Shown here: in pieces, positions 1 through 8,391 of the stretch
How positions within the stretch are numbered: the first letter of the stretch is position 1
Layout of the letters: each line of letters opens with the position of its first letter
Assembly: GCA_963761655.1 (NCBI GenBank)
Contig: CAVXHI010000008.1
Location: 310,001-374,000, forward strand
Reading direction: 5' to 3'
Source of the DNA: RYN-122 sp963761655
Lineage (GTDB): Bacteria > Actinomycetota > Actinomycetes > Mycobacteriales > SCTD01
Length of the DNA stretch: 64,000 bases
The notes under the pieces: generated by a model
The model's input: the letters and a program-made list of their open reading frames with translations, nothing else
Databases searched by the model: none
Told to the model about the DNA's origin: nothing
Position numbers and translations under genes: made by a program

Positions 1-732
1 GTCGCCGCAGCCGTGCCGGTAGACGTGCCGCTGCAGCTGACGCCGCACCCGCCACGTCCCGGCGTCGAGGTCGACATCGCGCCACTGTGCACCGAGCACT
101 TCGCCCTGCCGCAGCCCGAGAGCGAGCGCGACCGTCCACCGGGCGCCGTTGCGCGTCCCCCGCGCCTGCGCGATCAGCCGGCGCGCCTCGTCGGCCGTCA
201 GCGGGACGATCTCCTCGTGCGGCACCCGAGGGGCGTCGATCAGCTTCACGACGTTGCGGGCGACGTGGCCACGCTGCAGGGCGACAGTCAGGGCACGGTG
301 CAGGACCCGGTGCACCTTGAGGACCGAGGCGGGGGAGAGCCCCTGCCTGCGCATCTGGGCGTAGAGCGCCTCGAGGTGCTCGGGCTGCAGCCGGTCGAGG
401 CGGTGACCGCCGACGGCGGGCGTGATGTGCTTGCGGACCCAGGTCTCGTAGCCGGTCAGCGTCCGCGGGCGAACGCGGGTCGCTGAGATGAGGAGCCAGG
501 CCTCCATCCACTCGCCGACCGTCGGGCGCTTGCCGGGTGAAGACGTCACGCCCGCGTCCCGGACGCGCTCGAGCTCCTTGATCTTCGCGACGACCTCTGC
601 GCGGGTGGCGCCCTCACGGTGCCGGCGGTCGCGACTGCCGTCGGGGCGCAGCCCCATCGTCACGTAGCCGTGCCAGCGCCCGTCCTCGGACCGGTAGACC
701 GACGACTCGCCGGCACTCCTTCGCGGACTCAC
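1..732 (-). CDS. Tyrosine-type site-specific integrase (C-terminus off window)
   Basis: Read on the minus strand from a GTG at 732, which has AGGAG six bases upstream, the frame is open to the window edge (244 codons). The N-terminal part has a short Arm-type DNA-binding region (YRSEDGRWHGYVTMG) and a SAM-like core-binding domain (RPTVGEWMEAWL, then QPEHLEALYAQMRRQGLS). The start of the catalytic domain includes the first catalytic arginine in LALGLRQGEVLG. The HxxR and Tyr motifs lie outside the window. It should catalyse integration and excision of the island. Position and direction fit a tRNA attachment site just to the left. Confidence 0.9.
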   Translation of the reverse strand, partial: MSPRRSAGESSVYRSEDGRWHGYVTMGLRPDGSRDRRHREGATRAEVVAKIKELERVRDAGVTSSPGKRPTVGEWMEAWLLISATRVRPRTLTGYETWVRKHITPAVGGHRLDRLQPEHLEALYAQMRRQGLSPASVLKVHRVLHRALTVALQRGHVARNVVKLIDAPRVPHEEIVPLTADEARRLIAQARGTRNGARWTVALALGLRQGEVLGAQWRDVDLDAGTWRVRRQLQRHVYRHGCGD

Positions 733-862
733 ATGCACTCCTGGACGGTTGCGCCCCGACCAGGCGTGCCTGTCGTCCAGGCACAGGGACCACAGTCAGA
801 GCAGTCCAGCCTCGGCCGCACAGGCGGTCGTGCGAACGCCTAAGGGGCCGATTGTGGGCTCT

Positions 863-988
863 TCACAGATGAGGGTGTAGTTGGGGCCTGAAGCCGCCGG
901 TCTCGAGCAGGCTTCTGGCGATGTAGTTGGTGAGGTTGCGGAAGCCCAGGGCGCTGCCGCGGAGGTGTTCGAGCCGGCCGTTGATGGC
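863..988 (-). pseudogene. ISL3-family transposase C-terminal remnant
   Basis: Minus-strand reading gives the last 41 residues of an ISL3-family transposase (motif AINGRLEHLRGSALGFRNLT, ending in a stop at 863-865). Homology stops abruptly at 988, where the end of the IS3 element begins, and the upstream frame turns to unrelated residues. The rest of the transposase is gone, so this is a relic cut by the IS3 element or by recombination through it. The family call rests on recall of the conserved ISL3 C-terminus. Confidence 0.7.
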
Positions 989-990
989 TT

Positions 991-1017
991 GGGACTGCTG
1001 CAGGTCTGGTTGACACT
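991..1017. repeat. IS3 element terminal inverted repeat (transposase 3' side)
   Basis: The sequence starts GGGACTGCTGCAGG and ends GGTTGACACT. It matches the reverse complement of 2228-2254 except for a CT/TC swap in the middle, and lies 12 bases beyond the orfB stop. Confidence 0.85.
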
Positions 1018-1029
1018 GCTTGAGTTGGA

Positions 1030-1908
1030 TCATGCCGCGGCTGCGGCCTGACGTGTGAAGGCGAGTTCGTACTCGACCGGGGTGAGCTTGCCAAGGGCCC
1101 GCTGTCGGCGCCTGTTGTTGTAGGTGTGTTCAACCCAGTGGACGACGGCGTTGTGGAGCTCCTCGCGGGTCCGCCAGCGCCGGCGGTCCAGGACGTTCTT
1201 CTGGAGCAGCGCGTTGAACGACTCCATCGCCGCGTTGTCGCCCGCGGACGCGACTCGGCCCATCGAGCCCTTGAGGCCCGCGGCCTTGAGCACGGCCCGG
1301 AAGCTCCGGGCTCGGAACTGGCTCCCGCGGTCGCTGTGGACGATGACAATGTTCTTCGGGCGGCGGCGGGCGATGGCGGTCCGCAGCGCGGTGACGGCGA
1401 GCTGGGCGGTCATCCGCTCGGACAGCGCGTAGCCGACGATCTTGTTGCTGAACAGGTCCTTGATCAGGCAGCAGTAGAGCTTGCCCTCGGCGGTGGGGTG
1501 CTCGGTGATGTCGGTGACCCAGACCGTGTTCGGCTCCTGCGCGGTGAAGTCGCGCTGGACGTGGTCGTCGTGGACCGCCGGGCCGGGCGTCTTGCCGCTG
1601 CCCCGCCTGCCCTTGCGCACCGTCGCTGACCAGAGCTTCTGCTGGCTGCACAGCCGCCAGACCCGGCGCTCGCCGACCTTGTGGCCCGCGAGCTCGAGCT
1701 CGTCGGCGAGCAGCCGGTAGCCGAACTCCGGGTCGTCGGCATAGGCGTCGATGAGCATGTTCGTGAAGTACGCGTCGTCGAGGTCGCGCTGGCTGACGGG
1801 CTGTCGCAGCCAGCGGTAGTAGGCCTGGGTCGAGTGGCCGAGCACCCCGCAGGTCAGCCGCACCGGAACTCCTTCGGCGGCCAGGTCACGGACCAGCGGG
1901 TAGCTCAT
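1030..1908 (-). CDS. IS3-family transposase OrfB (DDE integrase domain)
   Basis: A 292-residue protein with the N-terminal HTH_21-like region (EFGYRLLADELELAGHKV) and an rve integrase core. The catalytic triad is visible as D133 (VTDITEH), D193 (HSDRGSQF) and E229 (NAAMESF), with the D-E spacing of 35 expected of IS3 elements. Its ATG overlaps the orfA stop by four bases just after the run CCCAAAATGA. Expression could therefore be by translational coupling or by a frameshift making the usual OrfAB fusion. It appears intact, so the element may be active. Confidence 0.95.
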   Translation of the reverse strand: MSYPLVRDLAAEGVPVRLTCGVLGHSTQAYYRWLRQPVSQRDLDDAYFTNMLIDAYADDPEFGYRLLADELELAGHKVGERRVWRLCSQQKLWSATVRKGRRGSGKTPGPAVHDDHVQRDFTAQEPNTVWVTDITEHPTAEGKLYCCLIKDLFSNKIVGYALSERMTAQLAVTALRTAIARRRPKNIVIVHSDRGSQFRARSFRAVLKAAGLKGSMGRVASAGDNAAMESFNALLQKNVLDRRRWRTREELHNAVVHWVEHTYNNRRRQRALGKLTPVEYELAFTRQAAAAA

Positions 1909-2189
1909 TTTGGGAGCGACGCCTGCGCGAAGTAGGCCGCGGCGCGGCGCAGGATCTCGTTCTCCTGCTCCAGACGGCGCTTCGCTCGACGCAGCTGCAC
2001 GAGCTCGTTCTGCTCGCTGCTGGTCTGCCCGTCCACGACGCCGTCGTCGACGTCTGCCTGACGGACCCAGCGCCGCACGGACTCGACGCTGATGTCGAAG
2101 TCGGCGGCGACCTCCGCCTGGCTCAGGTCACCGCGACGGGCGACCCGCACGACATCACGCTTGAACTCCTCGGGGAACTTCTTCGGCAC
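1905..2189 (-). CDS. IS3-family transposase OrfA (HTH)
   Basis: A 94-residue protein with the classic IS3 OrfA layout. It has an N-terminal HTH_Tnp_1 domain (KFPEEFKRDVVRVARRG, then SQAEVAADFDISVESVRRWV) that binds the element's terminal repeats. This is followed by a leucine-zipper-like coiled coil (ELVQLRRAKRRLEQENEILR) used for multimerisation with OrfAB. The ATG is preceded by a GGGAGGATGTCT stretch on the minus strand, a good ribosome site. It overlaps orfB by four bases. Confidence 0.95.
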   Translation of the reverse strand: MPKKFPEEFKRDVVRVARRGDLSQAEVAADFDISVESVRRWVRQADVDDGVVDGQTSSEQNELVQLRRAKRRLEQENEILRRAAAYFAQASLPK

Positions 2190-2227
2190 AGAGACATCCT
2201 CCCTGCAGGGCAGCGCCCCACAGAACG

Positions 2228-2254
2228 AGTGTCAACCGAACCTGCAGCAGTCCC
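2228..2254. repeat. IS3 element terminal inverted repeat (orfA side)
   Basis: Partner of the repeat at 991-1017, 25 of 27 positions matching. It sits 38 bases upstream of the orfA start and directly abuts the truncated RHS coding sequence. Confidence 0.85.
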
Positions 2255-4831
2255 TGCGGCGGCAAGCCCGGGCAGCTGTGCCGCACCGTCGACCCGCGCG
2301 GCAAGACCACCAGCTATGGCTACGACAGCCGCGGCGACCTCGTCACCTACACCCCACCCGCACCGCTGCCCGCCCAGACCCTCACCTACGACACCCTGGG
2401 ACGGCTGGCGACCGCGCGTGACGGCCGCAACAACCTCACCACCTACACCACCGACAAGCTCGACCGCACCGCCGGCATCGCCTGGGCCGACAGCGCCACC
2501 ATGACCCTCACCTACGACGGCGCCGGCAACCTCACCAGCCAGAGCGACCGAGCCGGCACCACCGGCTACGCCTTTGACCGGCGCAACCTGGTCACCAGCA
2601 AGACCCTGCCCGGCGGCACCGTCACCAGCCTCACCTACGACAACACCGGCAACATCAGCACCTACAGCGATCCCGGCGGCACCATCGGCTACGCCTACGA
2701 CGCCGCGAACCGCCCGAGCGAGGTCACCGAGCCCGGCGGCGACTGCCTGGTCACCCCGAAGGTCAAGTGCACCCAGTTCTCCTACGACACCGCCGGCCGC
2801 CGCGCCGACGTCAAGTACCCCAACAAGGTCACCCAGACGTACGGGTACGACAGCAGCAGCCGCCTCACCACCCTGCTCGCCAACGACAACACCGGCGGCC
2901 TGCTCACCAAGCAGACCTACACCTACAACAAGACCAACAGCACCCCCACCACCAGCGACGACGACACCAGCCTGCGCCAGAGCGCGACCGAGTTCACCGG
3001 CAGCGCCGACAGCAGCGGCGTCACCAGCACCTACACGCACGACAGCCACAACCAGCTCACCAACGCCGCCGCCTGGCTCGCCCGCCTGGATGCCGACGCG
3101 CCGCTGGCGCACTGGCGGCTCGGCGAGGGCTCCGGCACCGCCATTGATGACCGGCGCGGCACCCGCGACGGCACCCTGGCCGCCACCGGCGCGACCCTCG
3201 GCCGTCCCGGAGCAGTGGCCGGGGACAGCGACAAGGCGATCCGCTTCACCGGTACCAGCGCCGTCAACGTCCTGGACGACCCGTCGCTGCGCCTGAACGG
3301 CGCGTTCAGCATCAACCTGCTCGCCCGGGTCAACACGCAGGTGGGGAGCTTCCCTGGGCTGCTCGGCAAGGGCAACAGCAGCCAGAGCGGCACCCTCGGC
3401 GGCGGCTACGAGCTGTACTACAAGACCGACGGGTCCGTGACGTTCAAGAAGAACAGCCAGGACAACTTCAGCACCAGCACCGGCGCGCTGACGCCCGGCG
3501 GCAAGTACCGGATGATCACCGTCACCTACGACGGCACCGCTGTGCGGATGTACGTCGACGGCGTCAAGCACAGCACCACCGTCGCCGCGCTCGGCACCGC
3601 CACCGAGACCAGCCCCCTCACGCTGGGCCGGTACAACAGCGGCGACCACGACCTGGACGACGTCGCCCTGTGGAACAGCGCCCTGTCCGACACCCAGGTC
3701 CAGCGCCTCGCCTGGGCTCGCGACGCCGGCGCCACCTACACCTACGACCTTGCCGGCAACCGCACCAGCCAGCGCGACACCCTCACCCGCGAACGCGACC
3801 TCATCGACGGCATCTGGAACTACACCCACAACGACGCCAACGAAATCCTGACCCGCGACGGCTCCGCCACCGGCTACGCCTACGACGGCAACGGCAACCA
3901 GACCTCCACCCCCACCAGCCCGCTCGCCACCACCAGCACCCCGCTCACCACGACGTACGACGCCGCCGACCAAGCCACCAGCTTCACCCTCGGCGCCGCC
4001 ACCCTCAGCAGCACCTACGCCGGCGCCGACCAATACGAACGCACCGCAGCCGACGGCCTCACCCTGATCAACAGCCCACTCGGCATCAACGGCCAGCTGC
4101 CGGGCGGCGCCGGCACCGGCACCTACTTCACACGCGCCCCCAACGGCGAACTGCTGTCGATCCGCCGGGGCACCGCCAACGCCAGCAGCGACATCAGCTA
4201 CTACCTGTACGACGGCCTGGGCAGCGTCACCGCCCTCACCGACAACACCGGCGCCGTCATCAACCGCTACCGGTACGACCCCTACGGCAACCAGCTCCAG
4301 GCCACCGAGAACCTCGCCCAGCCCTTCGGCTACACCGGCGGCTACCGCGACAGCAAGACCGGCCTCGTCAAACTGGGTATCCGCTACTACAACCCTAGCG
4401 AGGGTCGCTTCACGCAGGCTGACCCAACCGGTCAAAGCCAGCAATACCTCTACACCGACAACAGTCCCGCTTCCTTCGCCGACCCCACGGGCGCGATATC
4501 TCGCTCAGTCGCTCTAAAGATTGCCTCCGCCATCGTCGGAGTGGCAGCTATCCCAGCATCGGGCGGCTTGTCTCTAGGCCTGACGGCTGCCTCCATTGGC
4601 CTTGACGTGGGAGCTACCTACAGCAGCACGGGAAGTCTGGTTGCTGCCGTGACAACCGCCCTCCTAGATCTGAGCACGACGGGCATTGCGGCGATTGCTG
4701 GGCGGGCGGATCCTTGGAGAGGGTGCCGGGAACCTACTAGACTTCGGCTTGACCATCAATGGATTGTTCACCTAGGGAGATTCGTATGCCAGACCACATC
4801 CTTGCGGCGACAAGCGCTCTCCATGGCTTGA
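2255..4831 (+). pseudogene. RHS/YD-repeat polymorphic toxin, 5'-truncated and tip frameshifted
   Basis: The frame is open from the IS3 end at 2255 and encodes many YD repeats (TYDGAGNLTSQSDRAGTTGY type). A LamG/concanavalin-like domain is inserted at about 3070-3720 (HWRLGEGSG, SINLLARV, LTLGRYNSGDHDLDDVALW). More YD repeats follow, then the RHS core-associated domain at about 4195-4490 (LYDGLGSVTALTD, YDPYGNQ, GIRYYNPSEGRFTQADPTG) ending at DPTG, the usual boundary before a variable toxin tip. The start, signal and N-terminal shell are missing. The tip is glycine/alanine-rich and hydrophobic. A tandem GGGC duplication at 4700-4707 shifts the frame. Without it the protein would end at a TAG at 4773-4775, ten bases before the next gene, instead of at 4831. 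Confidence 0.85.
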
Positions 4832-4917
4832 GCCTCTGGACAGGCCTAGCCGCGGTCGGCGTTGGTGGCATTGGTGCGCTGATTGTATACAAAATCGAGC
4901 AGAAGAAGCGCAAGTGA
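4786..4917 (+). CDS. 43-residue single-pass membrane protein, candidate RHS immunity
   Basis: A short gene starting at ATG 4786 with GGGAGA seven to twelve bases upstream. In the repaired RHS frame, the toxin stop codon lies right against this ribosome site, as expected of an operon. The product begins MPDHILAATSALHGLSL, has one glycine-rich hydrophobic segment (about residues 16-34) and ends in a strongly basic tail (KIEQKKRK), so the C-terminus should face the cytoplasm. It has no recognised family. Position directly after the toxin tip suggests an immunity or accessory protein; this is inference. Its stop overlaps the next start. Confidence 0.6.
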   Translation: MPDHILAATSALHGLSLWTGLAAVGVGGIGALIVYKIEQKKRK

Positions 4918-5123
4918 AGGATTTCCGCTTACGGCGCATCGAGAATCTGTCGGCTAGCAACGCCCGTCTGGCTGCCGTACTCTGCTGCTTCGTAGGGGTG
5001 GCTTTCGGCGCGTTCATCTGCAAGCTGTTTCAGGTCTCAGTCGCCGGAGGAGCGCTATGCGGTTTATCTGTATCTGTTAGTATCTGTATGACGATAGGAG
5101 TCTTGTCGTGGTTGCGAGGCTGA
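4914..5123 (+). CDS. 69-residue two-pass membrane protein, candidate RHS immunity
   Basis: Starts at GTG 4914, overlapping the preceding stop by four bases, with an AGAAGAAG tract upstream. After a basic, amphipathic N-terminus (MKDFRLRRIENLSASNAR) there are two hydrophobic segments of about 18-20 residues (roughly 19-37 and 43-66), with cysteines in both. No family is recognised. Overlap with the 43-residue gene indicates one transcript with the RHS toxin. Small multi-pass membrane proteins behind RHS tips are often immunity proteins, but this is only inferred here. Confidence 0.55.
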   Translation: MKDFRLRRIENLSASNARLAAVLCCFVGVAFGAFICKLFQVSVAGGALCGLSVSVSICMTIGVLSWLRG

Positions 5124-5768
5124 ATTACGCCTACATGTAACCCGATACCCGGCGGTTGTGACTGGACTCGCCATCGGCTCCGCGAGCCTCGGGTGCCCCT
5201 TCGTTGATCGTCACTCACCAACCGGCGGCAGCTGCTTAGGTTGGCACTCGGCCACACAAAGGTGGACGGACATTTGCGCCAACCGGAGTGTTGTCGGAGG
5301 AGGCGCTGTGCGCCACCTAGGTTGGGGTGTTCGAGTTGAATTCATATTCGGCGCGGATGTGATTCGCGAGGAGGGCTTGTAGGAGAACACCGACGGCGGA
5401 CGCCTGTAGCCACCTCGCGGTCCTGCTACCTGGCTCCCAGCGCCCGCAGCTCAACCCCTCGAGATCGATATGATGTCGGCCCGAGGACGTCATGACAGCG
5501 GCGGTAGCACCAGCGGGCTGAGACTGAAGGCACAAGGGGAGGCGCGGCGATGATGGCGCGCGTAGGTGCCGTGCTCCGTCGGCCTCGCGCCTCGGCAATC
5601 TCTGGACGAGGCGTTCAGGGAGCCGCGGCCATAGCCGGTGGGCGGACGGCTCGCGCCACGCGGCAGTTGAGGACGTTGCTGGCCGGTGCGGATCCAGCCG
5701 CACAGCCCTCCGAAGCGCAGGTAAGCCAGGGCAGGTCCTCGGCGATCGGGCAGCGCGAGCTCCAAGGA
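5124..5768. other. Intergenic region, no confident gene
   Basis: This stretch is less GC-rich than the chromosome and has mixed codon use. The best candidate is a minus-strand frame at 5317-5496 (ATG at 5496, 59 residues, ending LLANHIRAEYEFNSNTPT). Its C-terminus looks protein-like, but it has no clear ribosome site and no recognised family; it may be the end of a decayed gene. Nothing else stands out, and no obvious terminator hairpin was found after the DUF4435 gene. Confidence 0.4.
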
Positions 5769-6620
5769 TCAACAATCCCAGATGTTGAGCCCGTGCGACG
5801 CGCCCCAGCTACGCAGAGCGCCGTGCAGTGGCACCTTGTTGAGAATCCCGCAGTGGGTAGCAGCTCGAAAGCTCGCCGCGAGGTCCGCACGCCCCGCTTG
5901 GCTGCCACAACGTGTTCTAAGTAGTTCTCCCAGAACGCCCAAGACATCGTGGCCGTTGAGATAGGGCACACGTCTCGGGCTGCGCGCAAGCAGCGCGTCT
6001 AGGTCTGCTTGGATCTGCGTCGCCGCCAGTCTCCCCCCCGAACGCGCGGCGGCCGCGTTTGCGATAGCAGCAATGAGAGATCCATTGCCGAGCGCGCCTA
6101 TCAAGCCGTTGCAGGGGAAGTCCCGGACGCTGACCGGAAGGCTCTTCGACACCACCAAGTATCGCAGAACGCCAATCGGATGCGCAATCTCCACGACGGT
6201 TTCGTACAGCGACTTACTCGACACTTGCTCGAACGCTGCGACCGTTCCGGGCGCTGAGTTGCTGATCGCCACGCGTCGCAGGAGGTGGGGATGCCGAACA
6301 AGTACTTCCATCATCAAGTCATATTGGCGCGTGGTCAGGGCTGGCGTAGGCCAACGGGCTGGCTGGAGACCGAGGCGGGTGAAATCAGCGTCAACCACGC
6401 CAACGGCCCAATCGACGCCCTCCTGAGCTAGTTCCTCTGCAGCCTCGAGCACGGCGCTTTTGCTGCCACCGGCCAGGGTCTTCGCAGTCCCTACGTTCAC
6501 ATGCGAGTCCAGTAGTTGGCACTCCTCATCACCTTCAACAACGATGGCAAGACGAGGGTCCTGCTGTCGCTCAAGCAATAAGGTGTTCACCAGTTCCGTG
6601 CCCGTGAGCTGAATACTCAT
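5769..6620 (-). CDS. ariB: DUF4435 TOPRIM-type protein, PARIS AriB-like
   Basis: A 283-residue protein with a TOPRIM-like fold. The acidic loop VVEGDEE (E29, D31) follows the first strand, and a DxD motif lies in GVVDADF (D77, D79), the layout of the DUF4435 family. It starts one base into the stop of the upstream ATPase gene (TGATG), so the two are translationally coupled. An AAA-type ATPase followed by a DUF4435 protein is the signature of PARIS. In characterised systems AriA senses a phage anti-restriction protein and releases AriB, an RNase/TOPRIM effector that shuts down the cell. Gene symbol by family match only; a generic OLD-like pair is the alternative. Confidence 0.7.
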   Translation of the reverse strand: MSIQLTGTELVNTLLLERQQDPRLAIVVEGDEECQLLDSHVNVGTAKTLAGGSKSAVLEAAEELAQEGVDWAVGVVDADFTRLGLQPARWPTPALTTRQYDLMMEVLVRHPHLLRRVAISNSAPGTVAAFEQVSSKSLYETVVEIAHPIGVLRYLVVSKSLPVSVRDFPCNGLIGALGNGSLIAAIANAAAARSGGRLAATQIQADLDALLARSPRRVPYLNGHDVLGVLGELLRTRCGSQAGRADLAASFRAATHCGILNKVPLHGALRSWGASHGLNIWDC

Positions 6621-7954
6621 CAGGCGCTAGTGCCGTGATTAGACGCCATGCCTCGCTGCTCGTCGGGTCCTTCGGGCCCCAGCTGAACTGTGCGATTTCG
6701 CCACTTTCCGATGATCTGCGGGCTGTGCGTGGCGACGAGGCAACGAGCTCCCGTTACCTGCAAGACCCTGATCATGTCAGGCAGGAACTCACGCTGCCAG
6801 GCGACATGCAGCGAGATCTCCGGTTCGTCGACGAGCACCAGTGCGCCCGGGGTGACGGCGAAGAGCAGGTCATACAACATGATCAATTGATGCTGCTCGC
6901 CGGACGACAGATCACGGGGCTGTATACGAATCCCATTGTCCGCGACGATCCGAAGTCCATCCTCCACGTTGACCTCGATGTGCTTGCGCAGGAAGCGACG
7001 ATTCGTCAGCTCCTGGAGCAGGGTCACACGGGCCAGTAGGGCATCGAAGGTTGCCAACTTTTGCGCTGTGTCATCCAGGTGACGCCAAAGAACTTGGCGT
7101 TCCCAGTCCTGCAGAGGACGCGTAAGCAACGGGATGTCGGGCTCGACGGGTGTTAGCGCCAAGGCCGCCAGACGAGCGCGCTTGTCATTCTGCTCGGCAT
7201 ACCGCGCCCGGATTTGCTCGTCGGTAATGATGACGTGCGACTCCGCCTCGGTCGGGTTCAACAATCGGCGAGGGAACGTGCGATCCAGAGCCTGGCTTAC
7301 ACGCGAGTTGGCAGCTAGTTCTTCGCCAAGGAGGCGCCTGAGATCGATTGCGTACCTGGAGATGGTGCTTTGAGTAGGTGTTGTCCCGCGCCGGGCCCGC
7401 TGAGTTGGCGTTGGCGTTGGCGTGGGACGAGACAGACGAGTTGTCTCGATCGAACGCACCATCAGAGCGTCGGAGAACTCTTGAAGAGCAGGGGGAGCCG
7501 GCGGTCCGCCCAAAACGACATCATGGCGGCGCTCGAGGGCCTCCCTCGAGATTGTCTCGCCGTCCTCCTCGTCCATCCACATGTCGCCGCCGACCGGACG
7601 CCAAGTGGAGCCCCCGAGGAAGGCAGCACGGCCCTCCAAGTCAGCGGGATCGAGTTGCCAGACAATATCGTGCCCGACGGCGGATCTGAAGTTGATGAAA
7701 GGCGGCTCTGGAGCAGCACGCCCAAAGCTCAGCACCTCCCCACCGCTATAGGTGATGCTTATTGAGCTGCAAGGAAGCGATAGGAGTCTCCCTACGTCCA
7801 ACTTTGACAACGCAGCGATGCCCTCAAAGAATCTGGTTTTACCCACACCGTTCGGTCCGTGAATGATTACGAACTCGCGGTCGGCGGGAAAGGGCACGCG
7901 GTGATCGAACTCTCCGAACAGGCCCAACACTTCGAAGTAAACTGGAGTCGTCAC
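6620..7954 (-). CDS. ariA: AAA/ABC-type ATPase, PARIS AriA-like
   Basis: A 444-residue SMC/ABC-like ATPase. Walker A is GPNGVGKT (33-40), the signature is LSSGEQ (349-354), Walker B is LVLVDEPE (372-379), and the switch histidine is H410 in ATHSPQ. The middle has a helical insertion and a proline-threonine repeat (PTPTPTPTQ, 177-185). The start is GTG 7954. It lacks the C-terminal TOPRIM of OLD or Gabija nucleases; that function is in the next gene, as in PARIS. It probably acts as sensor and scaffold holding the DUF4435 effector. Codon use is less GC-biased than in the flanking chromosome, in keeping with transfer on the island. Confidence 0.7.
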   Translation of the reverse strand: MTTPVYFEVLGLFGEFDHRVPFPADREFVIIHGPNGVGKTRFFEGIAALSKLDVGRLLSLPCSSISITYSGGEVLSFGRAAPEPPFINFRSAVGHDIVWQLDPADLEGRAAFLGGSTWRPVGGDMWMDEEDGETISREALERRHDVVLGGPPAPPALQEFSDALMVRSIETTRLSRPTPTPTPTQRARRGTTPTQSTISRYAIDLRRLLGEELAANSRVSQALDRTFPRRLLNPTEAESHVIITDEQIRARYAEQNDKRARLAALALTPVEPDIPLLTRPLQDWERQVLWRHLDDTAQKLATFDALLARVTLLQELTNRRFLRKHIEVNVEDGLRIVADNGIRIQPRDLSSGEQHQLIMLYDLLFAVTPGALVLVDEPEISLHVAWQREFLPDMIRVLQVTGARCLVATHSPQIIGKWRNRTVQLGPEGPDEQRGMASNHGTSA

Positions 7955-8391
7955 GGACGCACGGTCTCATGGCGTACTTCGCGCGGCGGGCAGGCGGCAG
8001 GCTCGGAGATGGCGGAGCGCGTCGCCGCCAGGGGAGGTATGAGGCGACGGCGGCGGAGCCACCCGCTCATCGGCAGATGCGGTCGATGGCCCAGGTGCGC
8101 CCGACACTCGTACGACAGGCCGCCGCCCGGTCGCGTCGGGACTCACGGCATAGGCCCCGCACCCAAGGTGACGAGCAGGCCCTTGCGACTCTCGCTGCTT
8201 ACAAGTGGCGTCCGGGTCGAAGCCTGCCAGCGGCAGCCAGCAAGCCTCCATCAAGTCAAGATCGCCCGTGCAAGGTCAGTTGCCTGAGCGGGCCGTCCAG
8301 GCCCGTTCGAGCAGGTACGCGGAAGTGTGCGTAACGTCTTGACCTGCGGGTTCGTACTCGCACGGACCTCCCTGAACGGTGCCAGGGCAGC
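7955..8391. other. Intergenic region upstream of the defence pair and at island end
   Basis: No coding frame here has convincing codon use or family features. It should contain the promoter of the ATPase gene on the minus strand, but no clear -35/-10 pair was seen. A TTGACC at 8338-8343 points toward the tRNA fragment and downstream chromosomal genes. It could supply transcription to the GNAT gene, which the insertion has cut off from its original promoter. This last point is inference. Confidence 0.35.

Larger units (their letters stand above)
991..2254 (-). mobile_element. IS3-family insertion sequence
   Basis: An element of about 1.26 kb with two overlapping transposase frames on the minus strand, flanked by 27-base inverted repeats that differ at two positions. 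The three bases outside each end (ctt left, tgc right) do not match, so no target duplication is visible. The left flank is an ISL3 relic and the right flank is the interior of an RHS gene. This suggests the element recombined with another copy and deleted the DNA in between. Confidence 0.9.

Noticed and set aside
988..2257. Target-site duplication of the IS3 element
   Set aside because: The three bases on each side (ctt, tgc) differ, so no duplication can be claimed.
2123..4444. Long open minus-strand frame opposite the RHS gene
   Set aside because: It is Val/Gly/Ala-rich low-complexity translation mirroring the YD repeats, with no start signals; an antisense shadow.
5124..5768. Additional plus-strand genes (for example 5158-5382 and 5550-5924)
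   Set aside because: Composition and start regions are not gene-like and one overlaps the DUF4435 gene; no family features.
6620..7954. Gabija GajA or OLD nuclease
   Set aside because: The ATPase lacks a C-terminal TOPRIM domain and the partner is a DUF4435 protein rather than a UvrD-type helicase.
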